Part shown: in pieces, positions 1-8,456 of the stretch
Position numbering within the stretch: position 1 is the first letter of the stretch
Layout: each line of letters begins with the position of its first letter
Source of the DNA: Pseudoduganella rivuli
Lineage (GTDB): Bacteria > Pseudomonadota > Gammaproteobacteria > Burkholderiales > Burkholderiaceae_D
Assembly: GCF_009674485.1 (NCBI RefSeq)
Contig: NZ_WKJJ01000019.1
Location: 101,919-165,918, forward strand
Length of the DNA: 64,000 bases
Direction: 5' to 3'
Program-made: the position numbers and the translations under genes
Notes under the pieces: generated by a model
Database searches by the model: none
Told to the model about the DNA's origin: nothing
The model's input: the letters and a program-made list of their open reading frames with translations, nothing else

Positions 1-442
1 GACTGCTATCGATCCAACGATAACCAGAAATCTTGATCTGAGCGGTGCTGGCTTCTACTTCCCAGGAAGCTAATATCCTGGTGTTCTTATCTGGTTGAAC
101 CGATCGCAGCAACATGCTTTGTTTTGTGCGATTGTTTCTGGCCGAGTTCAACTTCGATTCGTGTTTTGCCACTTCTTTCTCAAATTCCTCGAAGGCCATC
201 GGCTTGGAGGGAGCGATGGAGGCGAAGTCGTATTTGTAGTTTCCTCCGCTAAGCTTGGAACCTGACGGAGCTTCAATCAGAAAGCGTCCCACGCAAAACG
301 TCGATATGGTTGCAGAAGTCGCGATTTGGGCAATGTGATTCGTCATAGTCGGTAATCCGGAATGATTGGGGGCTGCAACGCAGGCACTCAATCCCAGCGT
401 CAGGGCTGTGAGCGCGGTAGGCAGCGAGCAATACGGTTTCAT
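1..442 (-). CDS. Tli4-like T6SS lipoprotein immunity protein (3' end outside window)
   Basis: The minus-strand frame is open from an ATG at 442 to the window edge (147 codons visible, no stop). The N-terminus is a lipoprotein signal peptide with a hydrophobic core and lipobox LSAC (Cys21), so the product should be a periplasm-facing lipoprotein. After it comes a CVGRFLIEAP segment resembling the start of the Tli4 immunity family, which protects against Tle4 phospholipase effectors in the periplasm. The ATG overlaps the stop codon of the upstream lipase gene (ATGA), which suggests translational coupling of toxin and antidote. Base composition is more A/T-rich than most of the window. The family call rests on recalled motif similarity and context; the lipoprotein call is read directly. 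Confidence 0.72.
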   Translation of the reverse strand, partial: MKPYCSLPTALTALTLGLSACVAAPNHSGLPTMTNHIAQIATSATISTFCVGRFLIEAPSGSKLSGGNYKYDFASIAPSKPMAFEEFEKEVAKHESKLNSARNNRTKQSMLLRSVQPDKNTRILASWEVEASTAQIKISGYRWIDSS

Positions 443-2307
443 GTTCTTGATAAATTTTGTTGCAGCCAATCTGATTCAGCTACGATTTTAACGATGGAGT
501 ATAGCGTCGCCGCCTGGGCGATTTTTGCGTTGTACGAGTTCTGGTGGTCGTAGCTCTCATGTCCTTTATCCTTGCCTTCGTGTCGGAAGATCTGGACCAC
601 ATGAGGAGTAGGCGCCGAGCCGGACTCCTCAGGTACCGTGCCGTCACCCGGGCCTTTCGCCTTTTGAATTTGGAAACGATACTTGCTCTTTTCCTCAAAA
701 GATCGATTTAACCGCCCGTTAACCTGGACGACATTGGGTTCAATAAATGAGTCAGGTGTGCTGTGGATTGGTTCTTGGTGCGGTTGAACACGTAACTTGT
801 CCGAACCCGTTTCGACAACGGTTAGCTTCACTGTGCCGTTGGAATCATCGTCGCTCAGAAGGGCCGCTTTGATGTCACCGCCAATCGCTTCATCGCTCTT
901 CCAGTGAACTTCATTCCAAGCTTGTTGCTTAGGGTCGGCTGCGTAGTATGCGTAGGTGTTGGCGTGATATTTATCCTGAATCAAATCATGAAGCTCGTTG
1001 GCCACATCCATATTTCTCTTAAATTTCTTGAAATCAGATTGCTTTCTATTTTCCTCAACAACTTCCTTCCCCTCCCGCTTCGCCTTCTCCCGCTCCGCCC
1101 GCGCCGCCGGATCAATCAACTCCTCCTTCACCAACTTCCACCAGCTCTCGCTATTGTTCAAATAAATATCCGCATAAGGATCGCCATCGCCCAGCAACAC
1201 GTCCTGCTCCTGCTGCTGGCCTTCCGAATTCATAGCCGTATAGCTGGCGCGTAACCAGTGGCGGGTTCCCTGGCCGGTTTTTGTTTTGTACTGCGCCGTG
1301 GGGAGCAGTTCCAGCGGTCCCGGCGCGTTCGCCATGACGGCCGTGCAGTCGGCGGCGTTGCGTCCCAGGATGACTTGTTCGGCGCCTTCGAAGCCGGCAC
1401 GGATGCGCTTGTACGTTGCCGGTGCGCCGATTGCGGGCATGACGCCGTGCACGATGCCGAGAATGCGGTCGGCCATGCCGGGCACTTGCGCGCACGCGCG
1501 TCCCACTAGCCCGCCCATGCTGTGCGTGACGATGATGACTTTATCGCAGGTCTTCCCTTTGCTGCGGTAATGGGCGGTAATCCGTTCGATTTCCCGCGCC
1601 AGCCGTTCGCCGGAATTCTTGTTACTTTGCAGCCAGTTGTAGCCGACTCCGTGCACCGGGTACAGCACATCGGCCGCATTGCGCAACTGGGTTTCCTCCA
1701 ATGGCGCAAAGGGCTTTTGCGCGCCGAGTTTGGCGGCGTCCTGCTGCGCCATGACTAACGTGGACCAGGTGGTGGACAGTTGCGTTCCCTGACTGGCCGG
1801 GTCGAATATCAATGCCAGTGTGTTCTCCAGCAAGGAAAGAATCCCGCCGTAGCTGGCGCCGTACACCTGGCCCCAGCCACGCCACTTGGCGCGTTCGGCG
1901 TCGGTCTTGCCCTCGGCGATCGCCAGCAGCGCCTTGCTGGACTCATCCGGATGTGCCGGGCCATTGTCGTCAACCTCGGTATTGTTGGGATCCAGCAGCT
2001 TTTGCCGTTCCGCGGCGGATTTGTTCAGATGCTTCAGCAGCAGCACGATGGCGTCCCATTTTCCTTCCGGAGGAAACCATGCGGAGCCCTTGTCGCGGTT
2101 TTTGATCTTCAGCCGCGTTCCCATGATGCCCGGCACAAACAAGAGCGGCACCACCAGGTCCGGTGCGGTCAGGCACAATGCGCGCACCTTCAGGTTGGTG
2201 CTGGTGAGGGCGGACTGCGCCGTTTCATTGCCGTGTTCATTCCAGCCCATGCCCACGAGGCGGGTGGCTTCCGCCGCAGGGGCGGTAATTGTTTCCGTGT
2301 CGCTCAT
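439..2307 (-). CDS. T6SS lipase effector, Tle4-like alpha/beta hydrolase
   Basis: A 622-residue protein directly downstream of vgrG. An oxyanion-hole-like segment LLFVPGIMGTRL (56-67) is followed by the nucleophile elbow THSMGG (Ser263). A late GPGDGTVPEESG block supplies the probable catalytic Asp555 and GHESYDH the probable His583. These fit the Ser-Asp-His triad of LCAT-like phospholipases and the T6SS Tle4 group (TplE of Pseudomonas). There is no signal peptide, as expected for cargo loaded on VgrG. The Shine-Dalgarno (AAAAGAG) lies inside the end of vgrG, 3 bases upstream. The last third (about 439-1080) is visibly more A/T-rich than the first two thirds. The lipase fold is firm; assignment to Tle4 rather than another Tle class rests on the Tli4-like partner. 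Confidence 0.82.
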   Translation of the reverse strand: MSDTETITAPAAEATRLVGMGWNEHGNETAQSALTSTNLKVRALCLTAPDLVVPLLFVPGIMGTRLKIKNRDKGSAWFPPEGKWDAIVLLLKHLNKSAAERQKLLDPNNTEVDDNGPAHPDESSKALLAIAEGKTDAERAKWRGWGQVYGASYGGILSLLENTLALIFDPASQGTQLSTTWSTLVMAQQDAAKLGAQKPFAPLEETQLRNAADVLYPVHGVGYNWLQSNKNSGERLAREIERITAHYRSKGKTCDKVIIVTHSMGGLVGRACAQVPGMADRILGIVHGVMPAIGAPATYKRIRAGFEGAEQVILGRNAADCTAVMANAPGPLELLPTAQYKTKTGQGTRHWLRASYTAMNSEGQQQEQDVLLGDGDPYADIYLNNSESWWKLVKEELIDPAARAEREKAKREGKEVVEENRKQSDFKKFKRNMDVANELHDLIQDKYHANTYAYYAADPKQQAWNEVHWKSDEAIGGDIKAALLSDDDSNGTVKLTVVETGSDKLRVQPHQEPIHSTPDSFIEPNVVQVNGRLNRSFEEKSKYRFQIQKAKGPGDGTVPEESGSAPTPHVVQIFRHEGKDKGHESYDHQNSYNAKIAQAATLYSIVKIVAESDWLQQNLSRT

Positions 2308-2310
2308 GCT

Positions 2311-5058
2311 TTACTCTTTTAACAGCGTCAGGCGCGCGATCCTCAGCGCCATGTCTTGTGTCAATTCCGTGTGTCCCTGCTGGTTCGTCACGCCTTCAAT
2401 GGTGCGGCCATCATCCAGTTCGATCCGGTAGCGCTGATTCGCGTGGGGACGGCCGCTGCCCCGGCGCGCCAGGATGAATTTCTCGTCGGTCTGCATGGCG
2501 CTGGTCGGCAGCTCCAGCCCCGGCACGTTGCCGCCGCCCGGGCCGAGATGCGCGAATTTCGAGGATTTGATGGTGTGCGCGCCGCTGCTTTGCTGGGTGA
2601 TGGCGCCGCCGCCCAGGTCGACTTGCGCGCCTTGCGCCACCACACGCACTTTTGGCGCTTGCAGCACGATTTCATCGGCGGCAGAGAGCACGATGCGTTT
2701 GGCGGACGTGACCTCGATGTCGCCGCCGTGGGTTTGTATGTCGAGCTTGCCACTGGCGGCGATCAGTTTGATGCCGAGCGTGTGGGCAAACAGGCTGATG
2801 CCTTCCGAGACCCGCGCCTTCAGTTTTTTGCCGACCGACAGCTGCGTGTTGCCGATACTGACCAGGTCGACATGGGTTTGCGCACCGATCGCGATGTTTT
2901 CCTGGCTGGTGACGGCAATCCCGGCCGGGGCGGACAGCGCCATGACAGGTTTTCCGCCGTCGGTGGCGCTTGCCTCGCCGGCATTGGCGCCCGCGTCCCA
3001 CTGCCGCAAATAGCCGATCAGTTGGCTGAGCGCCTGGTCGTCAGTGTCGTCGGCCAAGTGTTTAACGGACAGCTCTGATAATTGTTTCTGCACGCCTTGC
3101 AGCGCTTCGGCCAAGCCCATCAGCTCGGCGCGATCAAGTTGCTTGCCGCTTGCTTGCGGGCGCGCGTCTGCGCTGATCAGCACGCCTTGCCCGCCGCGCA
3201 CGGCAACGGCGCCGTCGCTGCGTAGTTCCGCCCCTTCGCCACGCGCCTGGCCCCGGCCTTCGCTGCGCGGATGCGTCAGCCAGCCCAGGTTCAATTCACT
3301 GTGGCCGTGCTGCGAAGATAATTGCGCATTGATCTGTGCCGGCGTGTCGTCGAACCGCAGCTGGTTGTAGCGGTTCCCGTGCACTTCCTTGCTCTTCATG
3401 CCCGCCAGGTACTTGTTTCCAGGCAGGGCGCCGGCATGGCTGAACGTCGGAGGCGGCGCTTTGCCGCCATAGACCTGCGATACGATGATGGGCTTGTCGG
3501 GATCGCCGCCAAGGAAGTCCACGATGACTTCGTCGCCCACGCGGGGCAGGGTAATCGTGCCCCATTGATTGCCGGCCCATGTGCTGGCGACCCGTACCCA
3601 GGCGGAGTCGCGGTCGCTGTCGCTGGCGCCCGCGTCCTGGGCATGGCGATGGTCTTGCGCCCGCGTGCCGGGAAAGCGTACCTTGACCCGTCCATATGCG
3701 TCGCAGTGCACTTCTTCGCCGGCCGGACCGACCACCAGCGCGCTTTGCAGGCGCGGCTGCGGCAGGTCGGTACGGGGATCAAACGCGGGGACGATCGGGA
3801 CGCCGCGGCGGACGCACGAAAAACGATTGGTGTAGCGCATGCCGCGCTCGTCGCTGGCTTGTTTCAGCACGTTGGCGGCCGGCGCATCGTCCCACCGGCT
3901 GAGCTCAAACAGGCGCCGGATGCGGTCGTCGAGCGCCTTGGGCAAATTGTTTTCCGCATCGACCTCCAGCCGCGTGATGACAAATTCGCGTTCCTGGCCA
4001 GGGTGGGTATCGATTTCGGGATGGCCGGCCAGGCCGATCCATTGCCCGACACACAGCGTGCGCACGCTGCCTTCGCCGACAAAACACTTGGATTCGTATT
4101 CATGGCGTTTCATGCGCAACTGGCCCAGCGTGCGGTAATCGTCGCCATCATCGCCGGCATGCGGCATGTCGATCTGGTAATCGTCCAGGCTGGCGGCAAA
4201 CAGGTTGCCCATGGTTCCCTGGTCCATCAGGGCCGGCACCTCGCTGGTCATCGGCTGGCCTTGCAGGTAATCCCAGCTGTGCCGCGTTACGGCGCCTGGC
4301 TTGAGCACGCGCACGGGACTCCAGGCGGTAATGCTGTCCCGCTGTTCGGTGCCGCTGTCCCGGTGGTAGCGGACCGTACCTGCGGCGTTCCGCGGCAGCG
4401 TAAAACCATCGTCGAACAACACCAGCGCATGGGCCGGCGTGTCGGAACTGTTGGGTTCGCTGGCTTGCCCCGGCCGCATGAACCATGCAATGCCGCGCCG
4501 CTTCCATAAGCGGCGCAGGAAGCCGGCATCGGATTCATTGTGCTGCATGGTGAATTCGCGTGGCGGATAGGTTCCCGTCACATGCGACCAGTCGGCGTCG
4601 AATGCCTTGGCCAGCACGGGATTGTGCTGGCGCCACTCGCTCACGATGGTCTCGGTGATTTCCAGCTCGTTCTGATTGCGGAAGACGCGGGTATTGGTAC
4701 GCTGTTCCATCAGCGCCAGCGCATCGCGAAGGACCAGCTGGTACGTGGCCAGGCCGCCATCGCTCTGGCCGGCCGCCGCTTGCGCAACGATGCCGCACAC
4801 GGCGCGCAGGTCGCCGCTGTCGGTGACGAATTGCAGTTCGGCCGGCAGCGCCATGAATTCCTTCAACGGAAGGTCGGCGCGCGCCGATACGCACAGCAAC
4901 CGGTATTCGAGGCCACCGCACAGTGTTTCATGTCCGGTGACACGCTTTACCATCAGCACGTCATCGAGCACGCCATCTTCCCCAGACAGCCGCAACCGGA
5001 TAGGGCGATTCACCTCGGACAAGCCAGTCACGATGTGCGTCAAATCCTCGAAGTTCAT
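2311..5058 (-). CDS. vgrG: Type VI secretion tip protein VgrG
   Basis: A 915-residue VgrG-family spike protein. The N-terminal half has the gp27/gp44-like region (RPIRLRLSGEDG, then LCGGLEYRLLCVSA, with RREFTMQHNESDAGFLRRL-type wording near 165-190). A gp5 OB-fold segment follows (VKVRFPG...SAWVRVASTWAGNQWG...PRVGDEVIVDF), then a DUF2345-type beta-repeat tail and a short C-terminal extension (about 860-915) that may dock the effector. VgrG trimers cap the Hcp tube and carry cargo into target cells. The start has a good AAGGA site. No other T6SS structural genes, PAAR or DUF4123 chaperone lie in the window, so this is an orphan payload island or the edge of a cluster to the left. Confidence 0.95.
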   Translation of the reverse strand: MNFEDLTHIVTGLSEVNRPIRLRLSGEDGVLDDVLMVKRVTGHETLCGGLEYRLLCVSARADLPLKEFMALPAELQFVTDSGDLRAVCGIVAQAAAGQSDGGLATYQLVLRDALALMEQRTNTRVFRNQNELEITETIVSEWRQHNPVLAKAFDADWSHVTGTYPPREFTMQHNESDAGFLRRLWKRRGIAWFMRPGQASEPNSSDTPAHALVLFDDGFTLPRNAAGTVRYHRDSGTEQRDSITAWSPVRVLKPGAVTRHSWDYLQGQPMTSEVPALMDQGTMGNLFAASLDDYQIDMPHAGDDGDDYRTLGQLRMKRHEYESKCFVGEGSVRTLCVGQWIGLAGHPEIDTHPGQEREFVITRLEVDAENNLPKALDDRIRRLFELSRWDDAPAANVLKQASDERGMRYTNRFSCVRRGVPIVPAFDPRTDLPQPRLQSALVVGPAGEEVHCDAYGRVKVRFPGTRAQDHRHAQDAGASDSDRDSAWVRVASTWAGNQWGTITLPRVGDEVIVDFLGGDPDKPIIVSQVYGGKAPPPTFSHAGALPGNKYLAGMKSKEVHGNRYNQLRFDDTPAQINAQLSSQHGHSELNLGWLTHPRSEGRGQARGEGAELRSDGAVAVRGGQGVLISADARPQASGKQLDRAELMGLAEALQGVQKQLSELSVKHLADDTDDQALSQLIGYLRQWDAGANAGEASATDGGKPVMALSAPAGIAVTSQENIAIGAQTHVDLVSIGNTQLSVGKKLKARVSEGISLFAHTLGIKLIAASGKLDIQTHGGDIEVTSAKRIVLSAADEIVLQAPKVRVVAQGAQVDLGGGAITQQSSGAHTIKSSKFAHLGPGGGNVPGLELPTSAMQTDEKFILARRGSGRPHANQRYRIELDDGRTIEGVTNQQGHTELTQDMALRIARLTLLKE

Positions 5059-5126
5059 TCCGCCGTCCTTGCTGCATCTGCTCGCATTGCGCCTCGATTT
5101 CGTAGTTGCTTATTTTGCATGAAATT

Positions 5127-5132
5127 ATTATA
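5127..5132 (-). promoter_or_regulatory. Possible -10 box for vgrG
   Basis: Reading the minus strand, a perfect TATAAT lies about 70 bases before the vgrG start. No good -35 box sits at the usual distance (the hexamer there is CCGACC-like), so the promoter is tentative. Confidence 0.35.
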
Positions 5133-5212
5133 TCGAAACATTTACAACAGGTCGGCGCGATTGAATCGGCGGAAAAGTTCTTGCAATCAGCATGCGATCG
5201 TCTTATAGTTTC

Positions 5213-5228
5213 TGTACCGATCGGTACA
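5213..5228. promoter_or_regulatory. Perfect palindromic operator, probable TetR site 1
   Basis: TGTACCGATCGGTACA is a perfect 16-base palindrome 35 bases before the ATG of the NTF2-like gene, whose operon also encodes a TetR repressor. Autoregulation through this site is inferred. Confidence 0.75.
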
Positions 5229-5231
5229 TTG

Positions 5232-5247
5232 TGTTCCGATGGGTACA
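5232..5247. promoter_or_regulatory. Second, imperfect copy of the TetR operator
   Basis: TGTTCCGATGGGTACA matches operator 1 at 14 of 16 positions and starts exactly 19 bases after it. It ends 15 bases before the NTF2-like start codon, just upstream of the ribosome binding site GAGGAG (5251-5256), so a bound repressor would block initiation or early elongation. Confidence 0.65.
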
Positions 5248-5262
5248 CAAGAGGAGAATGCG

Positions 5263-5733
5263 ATGTCTACCCGTCCACCACTGCCACCCTTTACCCGTGA
5301 AACCGCAATCGAGAAAGTACGCCTGGCTGAAAACGGCTGGAATACGCGCGATGCTGAAAAGGTCGCGCTTGCCTATACCGAAGACAGCTGGTGGCGCAAT
5401 CGTGGCGAATTCGTGCAGGGCCGCGAAGCCATTGTTGGACTGCTCAAGCGCAAATGGACGCGCGAACTCGACTATCGCCTGATCAAGGAGTTGTGGGCTT
5501 TCGACGGCGCCCGCATTGCCGTGCGCTTCGCCTACGAATACCACGACGATTCGGGCCAGTGGTATCGTGCTTACGGCAATGAGAACTGGGAATTCGACGA
5601 GCGTGGCTTGATGCACCACCGTCACGCCAGCATCAACGAACATCCGATCAAGGCGGAAGACCGCAAGTTCTTCTGGGATGCGAGCGGCCCTCGTCCCGCT
5701 GATCACCCGGGCCTGAGTGATTTTGGTTTTTAA
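5263..5733 (+). CDS. NTF2-like (DUF1348) family protein
   Basis: A 156-residue cytoplasmic protein of the nuclear transport factor 2-like superfamily, DUF1348 type: a small cone-shaped alpha+beta fold with the characteristic start (PPFTRETAIEKVRLAENGWN) and aromatic-rich strands such as YTEDSWWRNRGEF and VRFAYEYHDD. Members are often annotated as SnoaL-like or stress-associated; the substrate is unknown. The ATG at 5263 is preferred over an in-frame upstream start because GAGGAG lies 6 bases before it. It is the first gene of a two-gene operon with a TetR regulator 9 bases downstream, behind two operators. Confidence 0.85.
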   Translation: MSTRPPLPPFTRETAIEKVRLAENGWNTRDAEKVALAYTEDSWWRNRGEFVQGREAIVGLLKRKWTRELDYRLIKELWAFDGARIAVRFAYEYHDDSGQWYRAYGNENWEFDERGLMHHRHASINEHPIKAEDRKFFWDASGPRPADHPGLSDFGF

Positions 5734-5742
5734 GGAAGCGAC

Positions 5743-6300
5743 ATGGCAAGAATCGTTGCGGAACGGGAGGATGTGGTCCCGCTGTTGGCGGAAGTTTTCC
5801 GCACCTATGGTTTCGAAGGCGCCAGCCTGGCCCGGATCACGGAAGGCACGAAACTGGGGAAGGGCAGCATTTACCACTTTTTCCCGGGCGGCAAGGAGGA
5901 AATGGCTGAAGCCGTGTTGGCCCACGTTGATGCGTGGTTCAAACGAAACGTGTTTGAATCGCTCAGCGCACATGCGGATCCTCACGAAGGTATCAACGCC
6001 ATGTTCGACGAAGTCGGGCGCTATTTCCGCTCTGGCCGCAGGGTCTGCCTGGTCGGCGTATTCGCGCTTGGAAATGAGCGCGACCGATTTGCCGCCAGGG
6101 TCCGCGATTATTTTGCCGCCTGGATTGATGCGCTTGCCGCCGCACTGGTGCGCATTGGGCGCGAACCGAAGGAGGCCGCCGCCTTGTCACACGAAGTCGT
6201 GGGGGGAATCCAGGGTGCCCTGGTCTTGGCGCGTGCTTTCGATCGAACCGATGTTTTCGAGGAGACTCTACAGCGTCTCCGCAAGCGCGCGTTGGGTTGA
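5743..6300 (+). CDS. TetR/AcrR family transcriptional repressor
   Basis: A 185-residue regulator. The N-terminal 50 residues form the TetR helix-turn-helix (FRTYGFEGASLARITEGTKL, then GKGSIYHFFPGGKEEM). The rest is an alpha-helical ligand-binding domain of the LmrA/YxaF type. The gene lies 9 bases after the NTF2-like gene with an AAGGAAG ribosome binding site. The perfect palindrome at 5213 and its near copy at 5232 are the likely binding sites, making this an autoregulated operon derepressed by an unknown, probably electrophilic or phenolic ligand (inference). Confidence 0.9.
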   Translation: MARIVAEREDVVPLLAEVFRTYGFEGASLARITEGTKLGKGSIYHFFPGGKEEMAEAVLAHVDAWFKRNVFESLSAHADPHEGINAMFDEVGRYFRSGRRVCLVGVFALGNERDRFAARVRDYFAAWIDALAAALVRIGREPKEAAALSHEVVGGIQGALVLARAFDRTDVFEETLQRLRKRALG

Positions 6301-6308
6301 TTGGGCCT

Positions 6309-6387
<79 letters not shown>

Positions 6388-6414
6388 ACGGTGTACATAG
6401 GCTCATGGATGCAC

Positions 6415-6444
6415 ATTGTAAGCAAAACTGATTTTCGTTGGCAA
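6415..6444 (-). promoter_or_regulatory. Sigma-70 promoter of tRNA-Pro
   Basis: On the minus strand TTGCCA and TACAAT are separated by 18 bases. The -10 box ends 27 bases before the mature tRNA 5' end, leaving a short leader for RNase P removal. Confidence 0.65.
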
Positions 6445-6610
6445 GTTGACAGTGTTAATTGTTGCTCAGCCAGCGCACCCCCTCACTTCGATTTAACAAG
6501 CCGTGGCTTTTTATGGACAGGACAGTCGATATTGCAAACCGCCAATTTCTTTTTGAGTAGAATGAACTGGCAGCGTCAGAAGGTTCTTACCCTACGAAAG
6601 AAGATTCCCA

Positions 6611-7750
6611 TTGAGCTCACTTCTGGACAGTTCTGGCGGCCGTCTTTACCCGGCCGCTCTCGCAATCGCAGGCGCTTTGATGGCGCTGTTCTGGCCCGGC
6701 GCAGGTTGGCTGGGGATGTTGGGGGCCCTCGCATTCATCGGTGTCGGCGTGGCCGCGTGGCTACAGCTGGGCGTGTCGGCGCCGGCGGGGCGCGACGATA
6801 TTCCGGCTTATCTCGAACAACGCCAGGCGTTCAGTGAAGCGGTGACGCCGGTGTGGTGCCGCCATATCGAATCGTCACGCAGCCAGATGGAAGACGCGGT
6901 GGCGGAACTGGCCACGCGCTTTTCCGGCATCGTCGACAAGCTCGATGCGGCGCTGCATTTGTCGAGCGCGACCGACCACGGCGAAGCGTCGTTGTCGCAA
7001 GTGTTTTCCCACAGTGAATCCCAGCTGGGCGAAGTGGTCGCCACCATGAAAGCGGCGCTGCAATCCAAGCACGCGATGCTGGCGCGGATCCGCGAGCTGG
7101 AACAATTTACGCGCGAATTGCGCGACATGGCGGAAGGCGTGGCCAGCATTGCCGCGCAGACTAATTTGCTGGCGCTGAACGCGGCCATTGAAGCGGCGCG
7201 CGCCGGTCCGGCCGGACGCGGTTTCGCCGTGGTGGCGCAGGAAGTGCGGCACCTGTCGAATCGCTCGGCAGAGACCGGCCGCAGCATCAGCGATCGCGTC
7301 GGCAAAATCAGCACAGCCATTGTGTCGGCATGCCATGCCGCGACCGAATCGAGCGCCGCGGAAGATGAAGCTATGCGATCTTCGGAAGGCACGATCGACA
7401 ACGTGTTGCGTGAATTCCGCAACCTCACGGATGCCATGGCACAATCGTCTGAATTGCTGAAACAGGAAAGCGTGGCCATCAAAGGGGAAGTGGGCGAGGC
7501 GCTGGTACAACTGCAATTCCAGGACCGCGTCAGCCAGATGCTGGGGCACGTGCACCACAACATGGAAATGCTGCCAGTGGTGCTCGACGAAAACCGGCGC
7601 AACTATGAAGCCGGCGCCGGATTGCAGGCGCCCGATGCGCAAGTGCTGCTGGGCGAGCTGGAAAAAACGTATGCAATGGCGGAGGAGCACGCCATCCACC
7701 GTGGCGAAATGGTTACGGCCAAAGCCTCCGATGAAGTCACCTTTTTCTAG
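6611..7750 (+). CDS. MCP-like membrane protein with CheZ-like C-terminal motif
   Basis: A 379-residue protein starting at TTG (AAAGAAG ribosome binding site just upstream). Two close transmembrane helices (about 13-52) leave almost no periplasmic sensor. The cytoplasmic part has the chemoreceptor hairpin tip (QTNLLALNAAIEAARAG, 183-199) but no HAMP domain. After the signalling domain comes LQFQDRVSQML (301-311), whose FQD-x3-Q spacing matches the phosphatase motif of CheZ (Asp305, Gln309). The last residues, DEVTFF, recall the acidic-hydrophobic CheY-binding tail that ends CheZ. The gene lies 9 bases before cheY and the cluster has no cheZ. Chemoreceptor identity is firm; the CheZ resemblance is a hypothesis from motif spacing. 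Confidence 0.85.
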   Translation: MSSLLDSSGGRLYPAALAIAGALMALFWPGAGWLGMLGALAFIGVGVAAWLQLGVSAPAGRDDIPAYLEQRQAFSEAVTPVWCRHIESSRSQMEDAVAELATRFSGIVDKLDAALHLSSATDHGEASLSQVFSHSESQLGEVVATMKAALQSKHAMLARIRELEQFTRELRDMAEGVASIAAQTNLLALNAAIEAARAGPAGRGFAVVAQEVRHLSNRSAETGRSISDRVGKISTAIVSACHAATESSAAEDEAMRSSEGTIDNVLREFRNLTDAMAQSSELLKQESVAIKGEVGEALVQLQFQDRVSQMLGHVHHNMEMLPVVLDENRRNYEAGAGLQAPDAQVLLGELEKTYAMAEEHAIHRGEMVTAKASDEVTFF

Positions 7751-7759
7751 GAATACACT

Positions 7760-8128
7760 ATGGCCAAAACCATCATGGTGATCGACGATTCCGCTTCCCT
7801 GCGCCAGGTCGTCGGCATCGCGCTCAAAGGCGCGGGCTACGACGTGGTTGAAGCGATGGACGGCAAGGATGCGCTGTCCAAGCTCACCGGGCAAAAAATC
7901 AACCTGGTCGTGTGCGACGTCAACATGCCGAACATGGACGGCATCACCTTCGTCAAAGAAATCAAGCAACTGCCGAACTACAAGTTCACGCCGGTGATCA
8001 TGCTGACCACGGAATCCCAGGAAGGCAAGAAGAAGGAAGGCCAGGCCGCTGGCGCCAAGGCGTGGGTGGTCAAGCCGTTCAAACCCGAAGTCTTGCTGGG
8101 CGCCGTGGCGAAACTGGTGCTGCCATGA
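7760..8128 (+). CDS. cheY: CheY-like single-domain response regulator
   Basis: A 122-residue stand-alone receiver domain with all catalytic residues in place: the acidic pair Asp9-Asp10, phospho-acceptor Asp53 (VCDVNMPNMDG), Thr83/84 and Lys105 (VVKPF). It should be phosphorylated by the CheA of this cluster and act on a motor switch or another output. It sits 9 bases after the MCP-like gene, and its stop codon overlaps the start of the STAS gene (ATGA), so the two are probably translated together. Confidence 0.95.
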   Translation: MAKTIMVIDDSASLRQVVGIALKGAGYDVVEAMDGKDALSKLTGQKINLVVCDVNMPNMDGITFVKEIKQLPNYKFTPVIMLTTESQEGKKKEGQAAGAKAWVVKPFKPEVLLGAVAKLVLP

Positions 8129-8424
8129 GCACGGGCCGTGTCGCCATCGACGGCGAACTCAACATTTATCGCGCGGCGGATTTGAAGACGCTGCTGCAAG
8201 GCGAACTGGCGCGCAGCAATGTGCTGGAAGTGGACCTGGCGGGCGTGACGGAAGTCGACAGTGCGGGCTTGCAGGTACTGATGCTGGCCAAGCAAACGGC
8301 CCGCGCGGAAAACCGCGAGCTGCGCCTGGTCGGCCATAGTCCGGCCGTGCTGGAAGTGTTTGAATTGCTGGATCTGGGCGCGTGGTTTGGCGACGCCCTG
8401 GTGATCGGCCCCCGGGCTGCCTGA
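8125..8424 (+). CDS. STAS-domain protein (anti-sigma-antagonist type)
   Basis: A 99-residue STAS protein with the phosphorylatable-serine signature VDSAG in TEVDSAGLQVLMLAKQ, as in SpoIIAA-like anti-anti-sigma factors and STAS proteins of chemotaxis-like systems. The start ATG overlaps the cheY stop by four bases. No RsbW-type kinase or PP2C phosphatase lies nearby, so its partner is unknown; control of CheA or adaptor complexes is one possibility. Confidence 0.9.
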   Translation: MSTGRVAIDGELNIYRAADLKTLLQGELARSNVLEVDLAGVTEVDSAGLQVLMLAKQTARAENRELRLVGHSPAVLEVFELLDLGAWFGDALVIGPRAA

Positions 8425-8456
8425 ACAGGCTGTAATCCCGACTCTGGAGGAATGCG

